Shown: positions 1-6,970 of the stretch, in pieces
Numbering within the stretch: the stretch's first letter is position 1
Layout: each line of letters opens with the position of its first letter
NCBI RefSeq assembly: GCF_003860465.1
Contig: NZ_CP034184.1
Coordinates: 434,001-498,000, forward strand
From: Deinococcus psychrotolerans
Lineage (GTDB): Bacteria; Deinococcota; Deinococci; Deinococcales; Deinococcaceae
DNA length: 64,000 nucleotides
Reading direction: 5' to 3'
Notes under the pieces: generated by a model
Told to the model about the DNA's origin: nothing
Database searches by the model: none
What the model saw: only the letters and a program-made list of their open reading frames with translations
Position numbers and translations under genes: made by a program

Positions 1-140
1 TCTTGCGTCTGCCAGGAATAATCCCTCGTTAGACCGATGTGTCCCCAGCCCAGCCGGGACACATGCTTAAGTAGGATGTCATCTCCATCCTCTGGAAGGG
101 GAACTTGTTTCCTTTCTGTCTGTGAAGTTTGTTCGCTTCA
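1..140 (-). pseudogene. Tn3-family transposase, C-terminal fragment
   Basis: Reading the minus strand from about position 140 to the left edge gives an open frame without a start. It contains LLKHVSRLGWGHIGLTRDYSW, close to the C-terminal block of Tn3-type TnpA proteins (SPLGWEHINLTGDYVW). The fragment leaves the window at the left, so it may be the tail of a larger element or a relic. Nothing else is recognisable before the next gene. The identification rests on one motif. Confidence 0.55.
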
Positions 141-189
141 AGTTTTGGGAAAGACCCGTGTTGCAGGTCAGAAAGATGTGCGCCATAGA

Positions 190-618
190 TCAAGCAGCAG
201 GCTCGGCACTCCGCGCAGGCGCAAGTTGTCTCAGCAGTCCGGGCATGTCCCACAGATGCCACAGATCGTCGCCCCTGCCGTCCACCACCCGGACAAAATG
301 CATGTGCCGCACCTGGATCTGCCGTCCGCTGGGCGGCAGGTCACGGAAAGGCCCCAGATGCGTACCCGTCATGACCGAATTCATCGCCACGACATCTCCG
401 CTGGACATCAAATGCTGAATCTCGAAATGGAGATCGGGGAAGGCGGTTCGCAGCATTGAAATGACCTGTTTCAGGTGTGTGGGAAAGTTTGCTCCCGGCG
501 CTTCCTGATGATCAACGGCCTCTGGCTGGAGCAATTCATCGACAGCGCTCAGGTCTCCCCCGTTAAACGCTCGCTCGATTATCTGACGAACCACTTCTTC
601 ATGCGCGTTGCCCGACAT
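190..618 (-). CDS. SnoaL-like ester cyclase family protein
   Basis: A 142-residue protein of the SnoaL/NTF2-like fold. It has the family pattern of a start helix (VVRQIIERAFNGGDLSAVDELL), then DHQ, then HFEIQHLMSSGDVVAMNSVMTGTH, and a late RHMHFVRVVDGRG strand. Family members include polyketide cyclases and many small-molecule-binding proteins of unknown role, so no substrate is assigned. A longer reading frame exists, but the ATG at 618 has an ideal AGGAGG eight bases upstream and is chosen as start. It is divergent from the TetR gene, which probably controls it. Confidence 0.8.
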   Translation of the reverse strand: MSGNAHEEVVRQIIERAFNGGDLSAVDELLQPEAVDHQEAPGANFPTHLKQVISMLRTAFPDLHFEIQHLMSSGDVVAMNSVMTGTHLGPFRDLPPSGRQIQVRHMHFVRVVDGRGDDLWHLWDMPGLLRQLAPARSAEPAA

Positions 619-640
619 GCTAAACCTCCTTCGATAGAGC

Positions 641-666
641 TTAACTACACTTAACCATGTTATACT
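641..666. promoter_or_regulatory. Divergent regulatory region with TTAA-spaced motif and -10 box
   Basis: The 55 bases between the SnoaL-like and TetR genes contain TTAACTACACTTAA (641-654), two TTAA half sites, a plausible TetR operator. TATACT at 661-666 lies only seven bases before the regulator's ATG and no Shine-Dalgarno sequence is visible there. This suggests a leaderless transcript, a common arrangement in Deinococcus. The operator role is inference. Confidence 0.4.
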
Positions 667-673
667 CCTCTCA

Positions 674-1297
674 ATGTCCGAAATCAAGGCGGTTCCTCAG
701 CTGACCCACCGACAGCGCCAAGCCCTCCAGACCCGACAATTAATCGTGCAGGCCGCTACCGAGCGGTTTCTTCAGGATGGCTATGGCAACGCCACCATGG
801 AGTCCATTGCTACCCAGGCTGGGGTGGCGGTGAGTACCGTGTACAGCGCCTTTACCAGCAAACGGGGATTGCTTCAAGCCATTCGGGAGAACTGGCATCA
901 GGACTCTGAGCAACGTGCATTGTACACACAGGCCAGCACCAAACCTGACCTCGCACAACGCCTTGAGTTGGCTGCACACGCCACCCGGCGACAGTGGGAA
1001 ACTGGCGGACAGATGATCCGGGTCTACACCACGGCGGCGGCTGTGGATCTGGAAGCGGCTGCTGAACTTCAAGAGGCCATGAGCGGCAGACGCGCCGCTC
1101 TGGGCCAGACCATGCGGCGCTGGGCACAGGAGTTCGGACTTGATCCGGAAGAGGCCGCCGCCAGCTTCCTGGCCCTGACGCGCGCCGAGGTGTACCAGGA
1201 ACTGGTTGGCGAGTGGGGCTGGACACCCCAGCGGTACGAGCGGTGGCTGGCCGATGTCCTACAATCGCAGTTCCATCAGTCCAGGACTGCGGACTGA
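674..1297 (+). CDS. TetR/AcrR family transcriptional regulator
   Basis: A 207-residue one-component repressor. Residues about 17-64 form the TetR helix-turn-helix, with the typical FLQDGYGNATMESIATQAGV and VSTVYSAFTSKRGLL segments. The rest is a helical ligand-binding domain with no recognisable ligand signature. It is transcribed away from the SnoaL-like gene, the usual layout for a repressor of its neighbour. The ATG at 674 sits just after a TATACT box, so the message may be leaderless. Confidence 0.88.
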   Translation: MSEIKAVPQLTHRQRQALQTRQLIVQAATERFLQDGYGNATMESIATQAGVAVSTVYSAFTSKRGLLQAIRENWHQDSEQRALYTQASTKPDLAQRLELAAHATRRQWETGGQMIRVYTTAAAVDLEAAAELQEAMSGRRAALGQTMRRWAQEFGLDPEEAAASFLALTRAEVYQELVGEWGWTPQRYERWLADVLQSQFHQSRTAD

Positions 1298-1312
1298 TGT
1301 GCGGCCGGAGTG

Positions 1313-1412
1313 TTCAACTTGCAGACCGCAGGCGGCTCGCAGCCGCCAGATCGCGCGTGATCTGAGTTTGGGCAAAAACACCGTGATGGAGATCGTCCAC
1401 CAGCATCGCTGA
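1313..1412 (+). pseudogene. Helix-turn-helix scrap, possibly IS21-type transposase
   Basis: The short segment SRQIARDLSLGKNTVMEIVHQ is open in this frame and resembles the N-terminal HTH of IS21 IstA-like transposases (RQIA...G...NTV). It has no start of its own and stops at 1412. The match is short, so the family assignment is tentative. It lies directly against the end of the IS6-family element. Confidence 0.3.
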
Positions 1413-1572
1413 TATGGGAAGACAACTTGACGTGGGTGAGATCGACGGTTGTGTTGCCTTAACTGGCGGCACGGCAGGCTGAGGGCAGGGGCGATCTGAA
1501 GTGGCGATCTGAAGTTCAGATCACCCCTGCCGCGACAGTTGACCACGTCTGGAACGCTTTATTTTGGTTGTT

Positions 1573-1609
1573 TCTTGGGCAGAACGGACGCCCATGAGGA
1601 CGCCTGCCC
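1573..1609 (+). repeat. 40-bp family repeat, insert a
   Basis: A 37-base insert between the transposase codons for the serine before and the NNQNK segment after it. It begins CTTGGGCAGAACGGACGCCC after one base and ends in CTGCCC, so the outer GGGCAG/CTGCCC arms pair. The middle contains GGACGCCCATGAGGACGCC. Confidence 0.8.
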
Positions 1610-1660
1610 GCTTCTTCGGGTGGCGGCGGTGACGCGAGTGCGGGAATAATGGTGAAGATT

Positions 1661-1703
1661 GGCGTCTTGGGCAGAACAGCGCCGATGACGACGCTTGCCT
1701 GCT
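1661..1703 (+). repeat. 40-bp family repeat, insert b
   Basis: Lies between the transposase segments ending HARI and starting NLHHYSR. It has the same CTTGGGCAGAAC start as insert a, but a diverged middle (CGCCGATGACGACGC) and a TGCCTGCT end. About three bases may belong to the original gene. Confidence 0.75.
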
Positions 1704-1796
1704 GATTCGAGCATGTAAACTCAGGAATTCTTGAGTGCGTTTTTGCCTTTTGAATCCTTGCTGGGATCGCTCTTGTCGCCGTGTGGATCGGTGTTC

Positions 1797-1874
1797 TTGT
1801 CTTGGGCAGAACGGGAGGAATGGCCCCACACGGGTGTCCGTTCATGACGATACACCCGTTTGGGGCCTGCCCGC
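1797..1874. repeat. Nested double insert c with strong hairpin
   Basis: About 78 bases inserted after the NNVIEQ segment. The outer parts match the CTTGGGCAGAACG and CCTGCCCGC ends of inserts a and d. The middle matches insert f (ATCGTC.TGAACGGAC and TTCCTCC on the minus strand). The middle also forms a long stem: GGCCCCACACGGGTGT pairs with ACACCCGTTTGGGGCC at 15 of 16 positions, with a 14-base loop. This reads as one repeat inserted into another. Confidence 0.75.
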
Positions 1875-2111
1875 TGCTCAATGACGTTGTTGCAACGTGC
1901 CGTGGAGATCATCTGCTGGTGGTCGACGTCAGCGAGGCCGGGGATCTCTCGAATCGCGGCTCCGGAACTCCTGAGCTGGTCGGTATGGATGACCTCTGGG
2001 ACATCGTATTCACCCAAGAGTCGGGCCAGGAACGTCTTCGCGGCCTCGGTATTACGGTGACGCTGGAGGAAAGATGTCGAGCACGAAACCGTACTCGTCC
2101 ACGGCCCTCCA

Positions 2112-2151
2112 GCGGGCAGGCGTGCCCAGGCGCGTCCGTTCTGCCCAAGAA
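2112..2151 (-). repeat. 40-bp family repeat, insert d
   Basis: Exactly 40 bases between the codons for RHWL and WRAVDEY of the transposase. On the minus strand it reads TTCTTGGGCAGAACGGACGC, then a variable part, then CCTGCCCGC. It is the same unit as insert a but in the opposite orientation. Confidence 0.82.
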
Positions 2152-2290
2152 GAGCCAGTGTCGAAGCGCCATCGACGCTCGTACAGACCTCGTCGAGGTA
2201 CCATCGAGAACCCCGACGGGGTTCCGGATGGCGCAGGTCTTCGGCAAAGAGAGATCCGAATTTTATGCACCATTCGCGGAGGGTTTCGTG

Positions 2291-2328
2291 GAGGAGTGGC
2301 GTCCTCAAGGGCGTCCGTTCACGACGAT
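2291..2328 (-). repeat. 40-bp family repeat, insert f
   Basis: A 38-base insert between IQVS and HETLREW of the transposase. It shares GAACGGACGCCC and TGAGGACGCC with insert a, but its ends differ (ATCGTCGT and ACTCCTC) and match the inner part of insert c. It brings an in-frame TGA. Confidence 0.8.
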
Positions 2329-2599
2329 ACTGACCTGGATACCGCGCTGGTGGAGCAATTCCTGAACGTCCCAGTCACTCAAAGGAAAGCGGTGATAGAG
2401 CCAGACGGCGTGCTGGATGATGATCATGCGAAAACGGTGGCGGTATGGCTTGGCGTCAGTCACGGACATTCAGCCTACCCCCACCCGATTGAGGCAACAC
2501 AACCGTCGCGTGTGAAGAAAACGAGACGCTGAGTAGGTCAGCAGAGTTTCGAGCCTGCACTTCCGGGTTGCGAGTGAGTTCGCGGGTACACTGGCGACC

Positions 2600-2718
2600 C
2601 CAAGCACCCGCTGAACCTGCTGGGCGAGGGCACCCGCGATCTGCAACAGCAGACCATCGAAACCATCAGGCTGGCGCTGAAAGGCGAACGCCTTCGCAGG
2701 AACCAACAAGTTACTTGA
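2600..2718 (+). pseudogene. C-terminal fragment of an unidentified protein
   Basis: An open frame with no start ends in LALKGERLRRNQQVT and a stop at 2716-2718. It contains HPLNLLGEGTRDLQQQTIE. The composition and the position beside an IS suggest a transposase tail, but the family was not recognised. Its stop codon overlaps a TTGACA hexamer (2715-2720) that could serve as the -35 box of the LacI-type gene. Confidence 0.35.
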
Positions 2719-2754
2719 CAGCGACTAGCCTCCATGCAACACTTCATTCAAACG

Positions 2755-2768
2755 AGATAACGTTATCT
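2755..2768. promoter_or_regulatory. LacI-type operator, site 1
   Basis: AGATAACGTTATCT is a perfect 14-base palindrome ten bases before the regulator's start codon. The identical palindrome occurs at 3828-3841 before the transporter operon. LacI-family proteins bind such palindromes with a central CG, so this is the likely operator and implies autoregulation. Confidence 0.85.
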
Positions 2769-2777
2769 GAGGTGAAG

Positions 2778-3812
2778 ATGTCTAGGACTATTAAGTTGTC
2801 TGACGTTGCGCACCACGCTGGAGTTTCGGTTCCGACAGTGAGCCGTGTGCTCCGGGGCGTGCCCAACGTTGCCCCTGAACTCAAGGCCAGGGTTGATCAG
2901 TCCGTAACCATACTGGGCTACCGGCCTAACCGTCTCGCTAAAAGTCTTCGCGAACAACGAACGAATATCATCGGGTACCTCTCCGCCGGTAACACAGCCA
3001 CATTCCATAACATTCTTGCTCAGGGAATTCAGGACGCTGCTCTTGAACGAGGCTACGCCGTCATTACTGGTCATGGGAGTTCTCTTGAGCGAGAGATTAT
3101 GTACGCTCAGATCTTTGAGGGCTACCACGTCGACGGGCTAATTGTCATACCGTCCTCAGACAGTGATCCGTACCTAGAATCCCTATCCCGTCAAATGCCC
3201 ATCGTTGAAGTTGACCGCACGCTCGGTGATTTCAGCCGATACGCAGTGCTTCTCGACAACCGCAACGCCATTGCCCAGGCGGTCGATCATCTCGTCCAGC
3301 TCGGCCACAGCGACATCGGGCTGATCTACGGTGATGCACCAGTGAGTACGGAAGTCGAACGGCATGCCGGTTTTCTGGAGAGTCTGGCTGCTCACGGCTT
3401 ACCCATCAATCCAGGGCGACTCGTCTCTGACGTGTTCTCTGAAGCTGGCGGCATGCGCGCCACCACTTTTTTACTCACGCAAGACACGCCCCCGACCGCC
3501 CTGATCGTCACCACCAACGAGATGCTGGCCGGCGCTGTTCAGGCGATCCGACTTCTCGGGCTTCGGCTCCCCAACGACGTCTCCCTCATCGGAATGGATG
3601 ACGCTCGCTGGACAAGACTGATGGAACCACCACTCACGGTCATCGTACAGCCTGCATACAACATGGGCTATCAGGCCGGACAGCTCCTTATCCAGACCCT
3701 TGACGACTCAGCGGAACTTCCCGCTGGTTCCCGTGTTCATCGACTCTCGGCGCAACTCATTGTGCGTTCTTCAACAGCACCCCCGCAGGAGGTTCCCACT
3801 ATGGCTCCCTAA
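2778..3812 (+). CDS. LacI-family repressor of the sucrose/fructan operon
   Basis: A 344-residue regulator. Residues 3-50 are the LacI helix-turn-helix and hinge (IKLSDVAHHAGVSVPTVSRVL), followed by a periplasmic-binding-protein-like sensor domain to about residue 335. The ATG at 2778 follows GAGGTGAAG and gives the standard family N-terminus, whereas the upstream extension is unrelated sequence. It is transcribed with the downstream ABC/GH32 genes after a 66-base gap that holds a second copy of the operator. The inducer is probably a sugar handled by GH32, such as sucrose or its phosphate; this is inferred from the neighbours. Confidence 0.93.
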   Translation: MSRTIKLSDVAHHAGVSVPTVSRVLRGVPNVAPELKARVDQSVTILGYRPNRLAKSLREQRTNIIGYLSAGNTATFHNILAQGIQDAALERGYAVITGHGSSLEREIMYAQIFEGYHVDGLIVIPSSDSDPYLESLSRQMPIVEVDRTLGDFSRYAVLLDNRNAIAQAVDHLVQLGHSDIGLIYGDAPVSTEVERHAGFLESLAAHGLPINPGRLVSDVFSEAGGMRATTFLLTQDTPPTALIVTTNEMLAGAVQAIRLLGLRLPNDVSLIGMDDARWTRLMEPPLTVIVQPAYNMGYQAGQLLIQTLDDSAELPAGSRVHRLSAQLIVRSSTAPPQEVPTMAP

Positions 3813-3827
3813 TTTTTTATCGCCCCA

Positions 3828-3841
3828 AGATAACGTTATCT
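3828..3841. promoter_or_regulatory. LacI-type operator, site 2
   Basis: A second exact AGATAACGTTATCT palindrome, 37 bases before the start codon of the binding-protein gene. Occupancy here would block transcription of the transport and hydrolysis genes. The two sites are about 1.07 kb apart, close enough for a looped repression complex. Confidence 0.85.
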
Positions 3842-3878
3842 CATCTGAATTCACCATCACTCTGTCCTGGAGGACTCT

Positions 3879-5150
3879 ATGCGCCGTACCCTGACCCTCA
3901 CTGCCGCTCTCGCCGCCACCCTCGCCCTTTCTCTTGCACAGGCTAAAGACATCACCGTCTGGGTCATCGACGGAACCTCCGAGCGCCCCTATTTCCTCCA
4001 GCTCGAAAAGGCCTTCAACGCCGCAAACGCCAGCAAAGGCATTACCGCCAAGGTCACCCCGATCCCCAACATCAACGACGCTCTCAAGGCCGGCTTTCTC
4101 AGCAAGAAACTTCCCGACGTCATCATGCTCGACGGCCCCAACATGGCCAACTACGTCTGGTCTGGCCAGCTCACCCCTCTCAATTCCTACCTCGACAAGG
4201 CCATGTTGAGTGATTTGCTTCCTGCCATCCGCGCTCAGGGTACGTACAGCCCGGACGGCAAGATGTACTCCGTCAGTCCTTACGACTCCACTGTGCTGCT
4301 CTGGGGCAATAAAAAGTACCTCAAAGCTGCTGGCGTCCGCATTCCGAAGAACGTCAACGATGCATGGACCTTGACTGAATTCCAAGATGCCCTGAGTAAA
4401 CTCAGCAAGGTCAAGGGCGTCACATGGCCCCTGGATCTCAAGCTGAACTACAGTGGCGAGTGGCTCAGTTTCGGCTTTGCTCCTTTGCTGCAATCCTGCG
4501 GCGCTGACCTGATCAACCGCAAGACCTGGCAGGCTACTGGCACCCTGAACTCCCCGGCGTCGGTCAAGATACTTACCACCTTGCAGGATTGGAAGAACAA
4601 GAAATGGATCGTGCCACAGAGTGGCGGTGACAACCGTTTTTACGGCGATAAAACGGCTGCCCTCGCGTGGGTCGGCAACTGGATGTGGCGCGATCACAAA
4701 GCTGGCCTCAAGGACGATCTGGTGCTTATTCCCGCGCCGAAGTTCTGCGGGAATAAGCAAGTCTCGCCTAACGGCGGCTGGAGCTGGGCCATTCCCGCCA
4801 GTTCTTCGAATAAGGCGGACGCTGGCACTTTCATTAACTTCGCCATGTCCACGCGCCAGGTGGCGCAGTACGCGGACATCACCGGCTATATTCCTGCCCG
4901 CAAGTCTGCCACGCCCCTAAGCAAGGTGTACGGCAAGGGTGGCGAGGGTGAATTGATGGCCGAACAGGCTGCCACCATCGCTGTGGTGCGCCCGGTGTAT
5001 CCAGCCTACCCGGTGATCTCCAAGTCCTTCGGGGACGCCGTGCTGAACATCTTAAACGGCGCAAATGTTAAGTCAGAACTCGACAAAGCAGCGGCAGCCA
5101 TTGACAAAGACATTGCTGCAAACAAGGGCTACCCACCGTTCGGCAAATAA
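3879..5150 (+). CDS. ABC transporter sugar-binding protein
   Basis: A 423-residue extracellular solute-binding protein of family 1 (MalE/UgpB type). Residues 1-22 are a signal peptide ending near SLAQA. The mature part has the family features DITVWVIDGT near its start, KLPDVIMLDGPNM in the first lobe and GGWSWAIPASS in the second. It captures the sugar outside the membrane for the two permeases downstream. The start has GGAGGACT just before the ATG. No ATPase gene is in the operon; a shared MsmX-like ATPase elsewhere is likely. Confidence 0.93.
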   Translation: MRRTLTLTAALAATLALSLAQAKDITVWVIDGTSERPYFLQLEKAFNAANASKGITAKVTPIPNINDALKAGFLSKKLPDVIMLDGPNMANYVWSGQLTPLNSYLDKAMLSDLLPAIRAQGTYSPDGKMYSVSPYDSTVLLWGNKKYLKAAGVRIPKNVNDAWTLTEFQDALSKLSKVKGVTWPLDLKLNYSGEWLSFGFAPLLQSCGADLINRKTWQATGTLNSPASVKILTTLQDWKNKKWIVPQSGGDNRFYGDKTAALAWVGNWMWRDHKAGLKDDLVLIPAPKFCGNKQVSPNGGWSWAIPASSSNKADAGTFINFAMSTRQVAQYADITGYIPARKSATPLSKVYGKGGEGELMAEQAATIAVVRPVYPAYPVISKSFGDAVLNILNGANVKSELDKAAAAIDKDIAANKGYPPFGK

Positions 5151-5158
5151 TTTGAGCC

Positions 5159-5195
5159 AGAGGGGGCGTATTGGCCCTCTCTTTTTGCTGTTTTA
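5159..5195 (+). terminator. Intra-operon terminator/attenuator
   Basis: AGAGGG (5159-5164) pairs with CCCTCT (5175-5180) and is followed by CTTTTTGCTGTTTT. It sits between the binding-protein gene and the first permease. A partial terminator here would give more binding protein than permease, a common design in ABC import operons. Confidence 0.6.
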
Positions 5196-5209
5196 GTGAA
5201 GGAGCGACC

Positions 5210-6133
5210 GTGCAAAGCCAGTCTCCCCAAGTGCTCGTGGCCAAGTCCAAGGGCAAATCCAAAGATAAACGTCAATCCCTGAGCGAAGAGTTGCTGCTAC
5301 TGCTGCCCGCCACCGTGCTGCTGGTGGGCTTTCTGATCGTGCCCTTCGTAATGGCCATCTATCTGTCGTTCACTGACCAGCGTCTGATTCCCAATCCGGT
5401 GCCTACAGGGCTGGTGGGCTTTCAGAATTACGTCCAGATTCTGACCGATCCGGAGTTCTGGCAAGCTTTCAGAAACACCGCGTATTTTGCCCTGCTGGTT
5501 GTTCCGTTTCAGTGTGGAATTTCTCTGTTGGTCGCGGTTTTTCTCAATTCCAACTTTCCACTCCGGTCTTTCTTCCGGAGCATGGCCATCCTGCCGCTGA
5601 TGACACCCATGACTGTGGTCATCGTCATCTGGTCTGCTTTTTACCGCATCCCAGACGGCCTGTTCAACAACCTCATCAAAGCTTTCGGTGCGTCGACTTA
5701 TGTGGATTGGCTGGGGAGCGCTGCGTGGGCCATGCCGGCCATCGTGCTGCTCTCTGCGTGGGCTACCTTCCCCTTTCAAATGCTGCTCTACCTCGCCGGC
5801 CTTCAGGACATTCCCAGCGAGCGCTACGAGGCGGCCCGTATTGACGGTGCCAACGGCTGGCAGCAGTTCTGGTACATCACTTTCCCTGGTCTTCGCAATA
5901 CCAACATCCTGGTCCTGATCACCACGACCATTGGAGCGTTCAAGCTATTCACGCAGGTGGACATCCTGACGCGGGGCGGGCCGATCGGCTCGACCAACAC
6001 CTTGGTTCGGTACATGATTCAGCAGGGGTACTCCAGCCAGTTAGTTGGGTACGGCTCGGCGATGGCCGTGATTTTCGTGATCATCGTTGGTGCTCTGGCC
6101 ATTTTCCAGCGCGTCCTAGTCAAAAACGAGTAG
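5210..6133 (+). CDS. ABC sugar permease, MalF type
   Basis: A 307-residue inner-membrane permease with six hydrophobic spans. The ATPase-contact loop reads EAARIDGANGWQQFWYITFP, matching the EAA consensus. The start is taken as GTG 5210, which follows GAAGGAG by five bases; the upstream in-frame extension overlaps the terminator hairpin and is not credible. It pairs with the next permease to form the translocation channel. Confidence 0.9.
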   Translation: MQSQSPQVLVAKSKGKSKDKRQSLSEELLLLLPATVLLVGFLIVPFVMAIYLSFTDQRLIPNPVPTGLVGFQNYVQILTDPEFWQAFRNTAYFALLVVPFQCGISLLVAVFLNSNFPLRSFFRSMAILPLMTPMTVVIVIWSAFYRIPDGLFNNLIKAFGASTYVDWLGSAAWAMPAIVLLSAWATFPFQMLLYLAGLQDIPSERYEAARIDGANGWQQFWYITFPGLRNTNILVLITTTIGAFKLFTQVDILTRGGPIGSTNTLVRYMIQQGYSSQLVGYGSAMAVIFVIIVGALAIFQRVLVKNE

Positions 6134-6140
6134 GTGGCTC

Positions 6141-6965
6141 ATGAAATTAGTACGAATGATTCTCGGTGTGCTTCTGACCCTCCTGATACTTGGGCCGCTC
6201 ATGATGATGATTTCTATCAGCCTCAATCCGGATGAAGCTGCCATCAACGCTATCTTGGGCACCGCTAAGGCGTTTATTCCGACGGCTCTGTCCCTCCAAA
6301 ATTACAAGGAGGTCATTACCGATCCGTACCAGCCTTTTATGCGGTACCTCTTCAACACGCTATTCGTGACGATCTGCACGGTGGGACTGGGTGTGCTGGT
6401 TAATTCTTCGGCTGCTTTCGCTCTCGCCTGGGGCCATGGAACGTACCGCAAGTTTTACTTGGCAGTGATCATTGCCGTTTTCGTCATCCCCGGGGAGGGC
6501 CTGCTCATTCCGCTCATCCTAATGATGAGCCGCCTCGGCTGGCTGGACAGCTATCAGGTGCAGATTGTGCCCTTCATTGCCAGCGCCTTCTCGATCTTTC
6601 TCTTTTATCAGTTCTTCTCGAAAATTCCCGCTGAACTCATTGAGGCTGCGCGCATTGACGGTGCCCATCTGCCGACCATCTTCTTGAAGATCGCGCTGCC
6701 CTTGAGTAAGCCAGTGATCGCCACAACTGCCATCCTGGGTTTCCTGGACGTATGGAACAGTTACCTATGGCCGAGCATGGTGACGCGTGGTGTGGAATAC
6801 CGCCCACTGAGTGTGGCAATGGCCGCGTTCTTTGGCAGTCAGCAATCTTACTGGGGTAATGTGTCTGCCTTTGCGGTGCTGATGGCGCTGCCTGTCATCA
6901 TTGTCTTCCTGATCTTCCAGCGTTGGTTCGTTGCCTCTGTGATCGGTTCCGGCGTGAAGGGTTGA
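6141..6965 (+). CDS. ABC sugar permease, MalG type
   Basis: A 274-residue second permease with six membrane spans and the EAA loop EAARIDGAHLPTIFLKIALP. It starts seven bases after the stop of the MalF-type gene, so the two are translated together. It ends five bases before the GH32 start. With the binding protein it forms a carbohydrate importer of the CUT1 type. Confidence 0.92.
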   Translation: MKLVRMILGVLLTLLILGPLMMMISISLNPDEAAINAILGTAKAFIPTALSLQNYKEVITDPYQPFMRYLFNTLFVTICTVGLGVLVNSSAAFALAWGHGTYRKFYLAVIIAVFVIPGEGLLIPLILMMSRLGWLDSYQVQIVPFIASAFSIFLFYQFFSKIPAELIEAARIDGAHLPTIFLKIALPLSKPVIATTAILGFLDVWNSYLWPSMVTRGVEYRPLSVAMAAFFGSQQSYWGNVSAFAVLMALPVIIVFLIFQRWFVASVIGSGVKG

Positions 6966-6970
6966 GTGTC

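Larger units (their letters stand above)
1516..2469 (-). pseudogene. IS6-family DDE transposase, interrupted
   Basis: Read from ATG 2469 the frame starts normally (YRHRFRMIIIQHAVWLYHRFPLSD spans it) up to IQVS, then hits an insert with a stop. It resumes as HETLREWCIKF, RWYLDEV (first Asp), RHWL, then after another insert WRAVDEYGFVLDIF, RNTEAAKTFLARLLGEYDVPEVIHTDQL (second Asp segment), then NNVIEQ (catalytic Glu), and later TRRQERSQQGFKRQKRTQEFL, NLHHYSRTRV and NNQNKAFQTW. The DDE residues are all present, but in several frames. There are also single-base shifts near 2163 and 2074. Direct translation cannot give a transposase. Confidence 0.85.
1447..2504 (-). mobile_element. IS6-family element, copy 1, with five ~40-bp inserts
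   Basis: The ends are inverted: GGTTGTGTTGCCTTAA on the left and GGTTGTGTTGCCTCAA on the complement at the right. Length is 1058 bp, against roughly 800-880 bp for normal IS6 elements. Subtracting the inserts listed below leaves about 820 bp. A second copy at 17546-18603 has the same length and differs at about ten positions. No direct target duplication is visible. Instead the flanks are inverted (CGAC on the left, GTCG on the right). Confidence 0.88.

Noticed and set aside
2195..2230. Hairpin GAACCCCGACGGGGTTC in the IS6 element, considered as a sixth insert
   Set aside because: It encodes the normal HPEPRRGSRW segment of the transposase in frame, so it is coding sequence and not an insertion.
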